DNA of 20,235 nt. Source: Pseudomonadota bacterium (GTDB lineage Bacteria > Pseudomonadota > Gammaproteobacteria > Xanthomonadales > Xanthomonadaceae). Below, one piece after another: positions 16,001 through 20,235 of this stretch. Numbering within the stretch: the stretch's first letter is position 1; every line of letters starts with the position of its first letter. The position numbers and the translations under genes were made by a program. The notes beneath the pieces were generated by a model. The model was not told the origin of the DNA. It made no database searches and worked only from the letters and a program-made list of their open reading frames with translations. Where the stretch lies: the NCBI GenBank assembly GCA_023423605.1, contig JAFAFF010000076.1:1-20235 (forward strand), written 5' to 3'.

Positions 16001-16851
16001 CATGGCAGGCCACCGGTGACATGAAGTACATCGCCGCACTGCACGCCGATGGCATCCAGGCCAAGGCACAGCGCGAATACATGAACACCGAAGGCCACTG
16101 GTGGTCCGATCGCGTGGAGGCACCCAGCGAGTTCCTGCAGCGTGCGCGCCTGGGCGGCATCGCCCTGAAGCGCAACCAGAGCTGGCCGGGACACACGGTG
16201 AGCTGGCGTTTCGCGCACGATGGCGATGCCGAACAGGTGGCGCTGCTGGTGCACGCACCGTCGCGGGAACGCTTCACCATCACCAGCCACAATCTTGGCC
16301 GGCAGGTGATCGATGCCGACATGACCGGCTGGAACGTGGCCGGCGGTACCTGGCGCGTGCGCAGCGGCGTGGATGCCGACGGCGATGGCCGCATCGATGG
16401 CCGCGCACGCGAGCAGGAGATGCTGCTGGAGACCAGCGTCAGCACGCCACTGCGGTTCCAGCCCGGAAAGACCGAGGTGTTCGAGTTCGAGCGGATCGCA
16501 GCGGGAACCCCGGTGCAACAGCGCGCCGATCTCGGCATCGGTCGTGGCGATGTGCGTGTGGATGGACGCCAGGTGCATGTCACCGTGCACAGCCTGGGCC
16601 ATGTGGGCACCGGCGTGGGCGTGGCGGTACTGGAAGATGCACATGGCCGGGAGATCGCGCGGACCGAGGTGCCGGCGATGGACGCTCCCGCCGACCTGCT
16701 GCCGAGGACCACCCGGGTGTCGCTGCCGCTGCCGGCCGGCGACCGCGACAGCCTGCGCGTGCGCGTGCTGCTGGCCGACGATGGTGAGGAAGTGACACGG
16801 CTCAACAACAGGGTCGACGTGCCGACCGACGATCGGCACCCACCACGCTGA
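13015..16851 (+). CDS. Large secreted protein: LamG-like domain plus probable alpha/alpha-toroid carbohydrate-active core
   Basis: A 1278-aa exported protein with a signal peptide ending APALA-D (residue 29). Residues about 60-245 look like a LamG/concanavalin-type jelly roll (GTLAFDWRP, WDMAWLRIDWNG, QWMHLAFSWDEEQGVRLSIDG, HIRVYDRMLD). A middle beta-rich region follows. From about 620 to 1040, Trp/Tyr-rich helical segments resemble six-hairpin toroid enzymes such as polysaccharide lyases and unsaturated-uronyl hydrolases. Notable motifs are YGDFGGGISDDSDLTQQWPG (727-746), ETDELHSYEEGINANS (from 782) and EINWATGATRGGELNN (from 905). D1120-x-D-x-D-G-x-I-D1128 resembles a calcium-binding loop. 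ATG at 13015 has GGAAGG upstream. Context with kdgK, eda and a glycan receptor suggests uronic-acid polysaccharide degradation. I recognise no catalytic family, so hydrolase versus lyase is open. The last residues lie in a repeat. Confidence 0.8.
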   Translation: MPYRSSAVAGPLRRLLTFALALCAAPALADTPPTLLFHVDADHGLQAVVAHGEPVPNFRDKVTVVDDGPRGKAIQWEDDGVLSWDAPGNILAQRGTLAFDWRPRYAVGEAPFVIFRVGYADHSSWDMAWLRIDWNGHGFDAFVTDANLARTRVSFALPRNPRPDQWMHLAFSWDEEQGVRLSIDGREVARAQATGDYDAALDQLGLAGRVMAPYRVQSRYNFLRGSDFQHIRVYDRMLDASAVAALARGSDASTTVQLPADERAWRHRFGWEGAAPPVLAAAGTRIRKVEFADTRDLKQWMWKATDGIAETTWPGVYNRSRLPGRNDYFQLPDWNTYVEGGRHLDLTLPDGETVNRVEVRGAAFGTLAHGADAASAGTVLLRRPRGVVRSVDDIPATRGGVLRFSNVEQETPIQEIWAYHVEKGAEPEGSVKQTYFIDSQAQPDYTNLEALRRYIDGRYPQAERSMVMALPKGAGSRRRSADSLPAQPRPIVHVLVPSGVGDAPADQPLIRSWAYSWENMHDGLDGVAIDLPALDLPATHDGLIPLDIRIKDPIWPARDMIDVSVSVPLGQKRTVFLDLRDRILTADSLWLSIASAAPGFNAQALDGAAIRMVFKPRAEAIGEHVADRFNQVRDNWGFLVEEHTTSKRQRLYARVYADLSDLLRVDPDHALGRLYWNYISYNSQGRPPFTAPEVPAGVPAWAFNQVQDLKYVRRFVDWWIDNRQVAYGDFGGGISDDSDLTQQWPGLALMGVQPDRLNASLTALSDAIYRNGMFSNGLSTIETDELHSYEEGINANSAMLYLNWGDPLTIERLMETVKAFDEKIILRNPQGHVLFSSNWFGGNKVYREPNWQWQKPYSFPVLHPAFLLGQYNADATGRRLVTGLADGYLAHAGTDVSGRFTLPNEINWATGATRGGELNNGSGSGDIMHTFWAAWRWTGDAKYLQALDYRVARGGPGALANLGENYVEVLGRQQDWYPGLIADADAGRTGFASLMAWQATGDMKYIAALHADGIQAKAQREYMNTEGHWWSDRVEAPSEFLQRARLGGIALKRNQSWPGHTVSWRFAHDGDAEQVALLVHAPSRERFTITSHNLGRQVIDADMTGWNVAGGTWRVRSGVDADGDGRIDGRAREQEMLLETSVSTPLRFQPGKTEVFEFERIAAGTPVQQRADLGIGRGDVRVDGRQVHVTVHSLGHVGTGVGVAVLEDAHGREIARTEVPAMDAPADLLPRTTRVSLPLPAGDRDSLRVRVLLADDGEEVTRLNNRVDVPTDDRHPPR
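16819..16846. repeat. SMAG/REP-like palindrome overlapping the 3' end of the large secreted-protein gene
   Basis: GTGCCGA and TCGGCAC pair around seven bases, followed by CCCACCAC. The same layout (GTGCCGACC, 3 bases, GGTCGGCAC, CCACCAC) occurs twice at 17022-17092. The element encodes most of the last ten residues of the protein and lies just before its stop codon at 16849. Confidence 0.65.
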
Positions 16852-16882
16852 GAGCCGTAGCCGCTGAAGACGGTGCCCGGCC

Positions 16883-16968
16883 TGGAGGTGGGGCTTGCCG
16901 TGAGGTGGCGCCCGGACTGAGGTGCGGTTTGGTCTGAGGTGCGGTTTGGTCTGAGGTGGCGCCCGACC
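16883..16968. repeat. Degenerate 17-bp minisatellite, about five units
   Basis: Consecutive units begin at 16883 (18 bp, divergent), 16901, 16918, 16935 and 16952. The units at 16918 and 16935 are identical (TGAGGTGCGGTTTGGTC). Those at 16901 and 16952 share TGAGGTGGCGCCCG and differ mainly at their ends. The array sits in the 261-bp convergent gap between the large secreted-protein gene and the thiol dioxygenase gene, where no coding gene is supported. Confidence 0.85.
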
Positions 16969-17021
16969 GTTGGTCGAGGCGTCGGCGCGCCGCGCCGTGC
17001 ATCCCGCAGCCGGTTGACCGC

Positions 17022-17092
17022 GGTGCCGACCAGCGGTCGGCACCCACCACATCCCGGTCCCGACCAGCGGTCGGCACCCACCACATCCCGGT
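17022..17092. repeat. Tandem pair of palindromic repeats, 34-bp period
   Basis: Bases 17026-17058 recur exactly at 17060-17092. The first copy contains a perfect 10-bp stem GGTGCCGACC / GGTCGGCACC with a 3-base loop. The second copy has lost the outer part of its left arm. Both carry the CCACCAC flank also seen at 16839-16846. The element belongs to the SMAG/REP-like class and ends 20 bp before the stop codon of the dioxygenase gene. Confidence 0.85.
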
Positions 17093-17112
17093 GTGGACCA
17101 GGAACACGGCAA

Positions 17113-17700
17113 TCAGGCCGCGTCGGTTTCCATCCGTTTTACCCGGCGCTGGTACCAGCCAGCGCCCAGCGGATCGAACACGGCACTGCGCTCCATCGGC
17201 GCCTGGTACACATGTACCGATACCGCCGGATGCTGGTCACTGGCGTTGCGCAGCACATGATGTTCATGCGGCGGAATCAGGCAGCCGGCGGTGCCGCGCA
17301 TGCCGTACAGCGCATCCTGCGGCGCGAAACGGAACCGATCGCCGTCGCGCTCCAGCAGGGAATAAGGCGTTACGACCAGTTCGCCCTGCCAGATGCCTTC
17401 CACGCACCACAGATCATCGTGGTCATGCAGCGGCGTGCCCTGGCCGGGCCCCCAGCACATGGCGATCACGCTGTAGCCCAGCTCGGCACTGCGGTGCAGC
17501 TCGCGGCGCGCATAACGACCTGCCAGCGGGCGCCCCACGCAGGGCGGCAGGACGATCCGCGGATCGGCGATCGCCTCGCGCAGCACCTTCTTCAAGGCGC
17601 GCGTAACCAACCGCGGATCGCATAGTCCCACCGCTGCGTCCATCGCGTCGATCAGGTGCTGACGTCCGCGGAACTGTAGTGGTGCCGTTGTTTCTCCCAT
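17113..17700 (-). CDS. Cysteine-dioxygenase-family thiol dioxygenase (cupin)
   Basis: Cytoplasmic non-heme iron enzyme that adds O2 to a thiol, giving a sulfinate such as cysteine sulfinic acid. The 195-aa product has the cupin motif GPGQGTPLHDHDDLWCVEG with iron ligands H92 and H94. The third histidine lies in PPHEHHVLRN (H145 or H147), and a tyrosine is present in HVYQAP (Y165). C99 falls five residues after H94, the spacing of the mammalian Cys93 that crosslinks to a tyrosine; many bacterial members have glycine there. Substrate (cysteine or 3-mercaptopropionate) is undecided. ATG at 17700 lacks a clear Shine-Dalgarno sequence. The upstream region is AT-richer and carries a 15-bp palindrome. 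It is convergent with the large secreted-protein gene, and no functional link to it is evident. Confidence 0.85.
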   Translation of the reverse strand: MGETTAPLQFRGRQHLIDAMDAAVGLCDPRLVTRALKKVLREAIADPRIVLPPCVGRPLAGRYARRELHRSAELGYSVIAMCWGPGQGTPLHDHDDLWCVEGIWQGELVVTPYSLLERDGDRFRFAPQDALYGMRGTAGCLIPPHEHHVLRNASDQHPAVSVHVYQAPMERSAVFDPLGAGWYQRRVKRMETDAA

Positions 17701-17765
17701 ATAGGGAGTCTATGAAATGCCCGTTAACAGAATGTTCAGCGCCTTCCGATGGCGGCGATAAGGGC

Positions 17766-17780
17766 ATTTTCGACGAAAAT
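17766..17780. promoter_or_regulatory. Perfect palindrome ATTTTCGACGAAAAT upstream of the thiol dioxygenase gene
   Basis: Seven-base arms around a central A lie 66-80 bp upstream of the dioxygenase start, in unusually AT-rich DNA for this window. It could be an operator for a small dimeric regulator. GGCATTTTCG at 17763-17772 also pairs imperfectly with CGAAAAGATGCC at 17793-17804, so an alternative is a terminator hairpin for the esterase operon ending at 17850 on the same strand. Confidence 0.45.
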
Positions 17781-17849
17781 CTGCGCGTAAAACGAAAAGA
17801 TGCCGTGCCATTTGCGACGCACTGGTGTCCCACCAGCAAGGCGTCCTGC

Positions 17850-19475
17850 TCAGAACGTGCCCCGCTGGATGAAGGGTGCCTGCCCGTACAGCTCACGCTC
17901 GCCGCCGCGCGGATCATCGACGAGCGTGCTGCGGCGATCGAACAGCAGGGTCTGCCGGCGCGGCAGGCTGTAGGGCTCCCAGTGTGGCAGCCCGGCATGG
18001 TTGGGGTCGCCGTGGCGCGCGAAGGCGATCAGCGCATCGCTCATCGTCGCGGCCAGCGCGCGTGCATCATCACCGTCGCCGGTACGGGAACCGGGCAGGC
18101 CGGCATTGTCGAACACCAGTGGAATGTCCAGGGTGTGGAATGCCCCCAGCCTGCCGCCCTGCAGCGGCGAACCCCAGTCCAGCTGGTAGGCCCAGGTGGG
18201 CGCGGCCCCCGCTGCCTGGCGCGCGCGGGCTTCCAGTTCTTCCACCGCCCCACGCCAGGAGCGGCCGGCCGTGGTGGCCGCAAAGAACACCTGCGATGGC
18301 GTGTAGTGCGGATACAGCCGACGGTAGCCGGTGATGATCCGTTCCGGCCGCAGGTCCACGTACTGTTCCCTTTCCAGCTTCGCCGGCAGCGATTCCCAGG
18401 TCAGCGCGAAGTTGGCCGGATCGTTGCCGAGGAACGCACGGGTCTCATCATGGGTGTTGCCGATCACCATGGGAATGCCGGCCGATTGTGCCGGCGCCTG
18501 TGGCCAGAACGGATGTGCGGGCAGCACCACGTCATCCAGTACCGGACCGAAATACAGGCCGGTGTCTTCCACCCGCGAAGGATCGCGTACCCGGGTGGCG
18601 GCCAGCAGGTCGGTGGCCGACAGCCGCAGCAGGTCGCCTGCGTCGGCCGCGCCCACCGCCTGCATCGCGATCGTCGCGCGCTGCGCCGCGGCCCGCGGGC
18701 CCGCCGCGGTCACCTGCTGGCCACTCATCGTCCAGGCACGATGGAACAGACCCCGCGCAGCGGGCATCGCCATCAGCGTGGCGATCTTGGCGCCACCGCC
18801 GGACTGGCCGAACACGGTGATGTTGTCCGCGTCTCCGCCGAACGTGGCGGCGTGTTCGCGCACCCACTGCAGTGCCTGCACCAGGTCGAGCTGGCCGACA
18901 TTGCCGGATGCGGCCAGGCGTGGATCGCCGCGGTCGCCCAGATACAGGTAGCCGAACACGTTGAGCCGATGGTTGACGGTGACCACCACCACGTCACCGC
19001 GCTGGCACAGCGCGCTGCCGTCATACAGCGGATCGCTGCCGGAACCATTGTTGAAGCCGCCGCCATGGATGTAGACCAGGATGGGCCGCCTGCCGCCATC
19101 GCCGAGCGCGGGCGTCCAGACGTTGAGGAACAGACAGTCCTCGCTGCCGGGGCCCTCGCCGCCGCCCTGCGGAGCGGCGTTGCCGAAGGCAAGCGCGTCG
19201 GCGATGCCACGCCATGCGGCCTCGCGGCGCGGCGGCTGGAAACGGCAACCGGCGGTATCGGCGCCGTAGCGCAGGCCGCGGAACACGTTGATGCCGTGTT
19301 CGCGCTGGCCACGCACGCGGCCACCGCGCACCCGCGCCAGTACCTGCCGGTCGGCGCGCGGGGTGGGCGCGGCGAATGCCTGCGGCAGCAGGGACGCCGT
19401 GGATGCGGCCAGTGCCCAGCGCGCACTGTCGCGCAGGAAACGGCGACGCTGCTGGTCGGCACGTGGGTCATTCAT
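17850..19475 (-). CDS. Carboxylesterase type B with Tat-type signal
   Basis: Alpha/beta-hydrolase of 541 aa that hydrolyses carboxyl esters, probably outside the cytoplasm. The N-terminus RRRFLRDSARWALAAST resembles a twin-arginine signal, with cleavage likely near AFAAP (residue 36). Seen: SEDCLFLNVWTP (family signature), the HGGG oxyanion motif (137-140), the nucleophile in FGQSGGG (S225), the acid region in NTHDETRAFLG and the base in FHTLDIPLVF. The nucleophile elbow GQSGGG departs from the common GESAGG. ATG at 19475 has GAGGA upstream and overlaps the preceding esterase gene by 8 bp, so the two form an operon. Substrate is unknown; acylated plant or microbial glycans are possible given the neighbouring uptake locus. 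It is followed by 149 bp holding the dioxygenase promoter. Confidence 0.93.
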   Translation of the reverse strand: MNDPRADQQRRRFLRDSARWALAASTASLLPQAFAAPTPRADRQVLARVRGGRVRGQREHGINVFRGLRYGADTAGCRFQPPRREAAWRGIADALAFGNAAPQGGGEGPGSEDCLFLNVWTPALGDGGRRPILVYIHGGGFNNGSGSDPLYDGSALCQRGDVVVVTVNHRLNVFGYLYLGDRGDPRLAASGNVGQLDLVQALQWVREHAATFGGDADNITVFGQSGGGAKIATLMAMPAARGLFHRAWTMSGQQVTAAGPRAAAQRATIAMQAVGAADAGDLLRLSATDLLAATRVRDPSRVEDTGLYFGPVLDDVVLPAHPFWPQAPAQSAGIPMVIGNTHDETRAFLGNDPANFALTWESLPAKLEREQYVDLRPERIITGYRRLYPHYTPSQVFFAATTAGRSWRGAVEELEARARQAAGAAPTWAYQLDWGSPLQGGRLGAFHTLDIPLVFDNAGLPGSRTGDGDDARALAATMSDALIAFARHGDPNHAGLPHWEPYSLPRRQTLLFDRRSTLVDDPRGGERELYGQAPFIQRGTF

Positions 19476-20235
19476 GGGAAGTGTCCTCACTGCCCTGCAG
19501 CCAGCGTTGCGCAAGCAATGGCCACAGGGCCGTGGTCGAACCGTCCGGAGCGCGCATGCCGAAGCCATGGCCGCCCCGCGCGAAGACGTGCAGTTCGTGC
19601 TGCACGCCCTGCGCGGCCAGCGCCTGCGCCATCAACAGGCTGTTGTCCACGCTGACCACGTCATCATCGGCGGCATGCAGCAGCAGCGTTGGCGGCATGT
19701 CACCGCGCACCTGGCGCTGCATGGAATAACGCGCGACCAATGCGGCATCCGCATCGGCGCCCAGCAGGCGCTGCCGCGAACCCGGGTGCGCCTGCCCGCC
19801 CATGTCGATCACCGGGTAGACCAGCATCGCCCGCGCCGGCCGTGCGCTGATACGGTCGGTCGCATCGGTGGCCGGATAGACCGGAGCGTCGAAGCCGGTG
19901 GCCAATCGCGCTGCCACATGTCCCCCCGCGGAGAATCCCATCACCGCCACGCTGTCGGCCTGCAGGCCGCGCTGCGCCGCCTGCGCGCGGATCAGCCGCA
20001 TCGCCCGCTGGGCATCGGCCAGCGCGGCCTGGCGGTCGCGCGCCGCTTCCGGCAGCCGGTAGCGCAGCACGAACAGCGTGTAGCCGGCGCGGTCGACCCA
20101 GTCGGGCACCAGTTCGCTGCCTTCGCGGTCGATCACCACCCGCTGGTAGCCACCGCCGGGAATCACCAGCAGCGCGCGGCCATTCGGGTGTGCCGGGGCA
20201 TGTACCACCAGCCAGGGGGCATCCACCTGGTCCAC
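19468..20235 (-). CDS. Alpha/beta-hydrolase (BD-FAE/acetyl-esterase-like), 5' end cut by the window
   Basis: The visible 255 residues cover almost a whole small esterase. Seen: the oxyanion motif VIPGGGYQRVV, the nucleophile serine in GFSAGGHVAARLA, the acid aspartate in HAADDDVVS and the base histidine in GGHGFGMR. This is the layout of the bifunctional feruloyl/acetyl-xylan esterase and acetyl-esterase group. The GTG at 20235 is the edge of the window and need not be the real start; a signal peptide may lie beyond it. The stop (19470-19468) overlaps the start of the carboxylesterase gene, so both are read from one message. Activity on glycan acetyl or feruloyl esters is inferred from the family only. 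Confidence 0.88.
   Translation of the reverse strand: MDQVDAPWLVVHAPAHPNGRALLVIPGGGYQRVVIDREGSELVPDWVDRAGYTLFVLRYRLPEAARDRQAALADAQRAMRLIRAQAAQRGLQADSVAVMGFSAGGHVAARLATGFDAPVYPATDATDRISARPARAMLVYPVIDMGGQAHPGSRQRLLGADADAALVARYSMQRQVRGDMPPTLLLHAADDDVVSVDNSLLMAQALAAQGVQHELHVFARGGHGFGMRAPDGSTTALWPLLAQRWLQGSEDTSHE

Noticed and set aside
16819..17092. CRISPR array suggested by repeated palindromes
   Set aside because: Only three copies, unequal spacing, no unique spacers of constant length and no cas genes. They fit REP/SMAG-type elements.
13147..17112. 1321-aa antisense open frame across the large secreted-protein gene and the repeat region
   Set aside because: The sense frame has signal peptide, ribosome binding site and domain-like sequence. 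The antisense product is repetitive and runs through intergenic repeats.

Overview
The window is about 20 kb of uniformly GC-rich chromosomal DNA. Protein content and small repeats point to the Xanthomonadaceae, most likely Stenotrophomonas. The markers are a Xanthomonas/Caulobacter-type TonB-dependent receptor, a two-gene ku-ligD operon, and short GTAG-ended or GTGCCGACC-type palindromes like the SMAG repeats of S. maltophilia. No phage, IS element, tRNA, rRNA or CRISPR array was seen. Genus assignment is inference, because no database search was possible.

Left part (1-8045): a truncated aromatic/aspartate aminotransferase on the minus strand is divergent from a TonB-dependent receptor that I recognise as the YncD/PqqU type, the E. 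coli PQQ importer. A small repeat cluster follows, then a hydrophilic minus-strand protein ending in the [10 protein letters not shown] signature and a plus-strand 132-aa hypothetical protein. Next comes the bacterial NHEJ pair: Ku with a lysine-rich tail, and a three-domain LigD in the order phosphoesterase, ligase, polymerase. The active-site residues I looked for in LigD are present. A four-helix membrane protein faces ligD convergently.

Central part (8106-16851): this looks like a carbohydrate (uronate-type) utilisation locus. 2-keto-3-deoxygluconate kinase and KDPG aldolase overlap on the minus strand. They are divergent from a 913-aa TonB-dependent receptor, which is followed by a secreted 1278-aa protein with a LamG-like N-terminal domain and a probable alpha/alpha-toroid core of unknown activity. 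Two near-identical sites of the form TGACNANCGGTGTCAT lie 147 bp apart in the divergent promoter region, one near each gene, suggesting one regulator for both arms. The inferred flow is: extracellular or periplasmic cleavage, uptake through the receptor, then KDG to KDPG to pyruvate plus glyceraldehyde-3-phosphate. The steps from an unsaturated uronate to KDG are not in the window.

Right part (16819-20235): a repeat-rich convergent intergenic region holds a degenerate 17-bp minisatellite and a 34-bp-period palindrome duplication. After it come a cysteine-dioxygenase-like thiol dioxygenase and two overlapping esterase genes on the minus strand: a Tat-type carboxylesterase type B and an alpha/beta hydrolase cut by the window end. 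The esterases could remove acyl groups from the same glycan, but only proximity supports this.

The best candidate for something undescribed is the 1278-aa secreted protein in its kdgK-eda/receptor context. I recognise no catalytic family for it.
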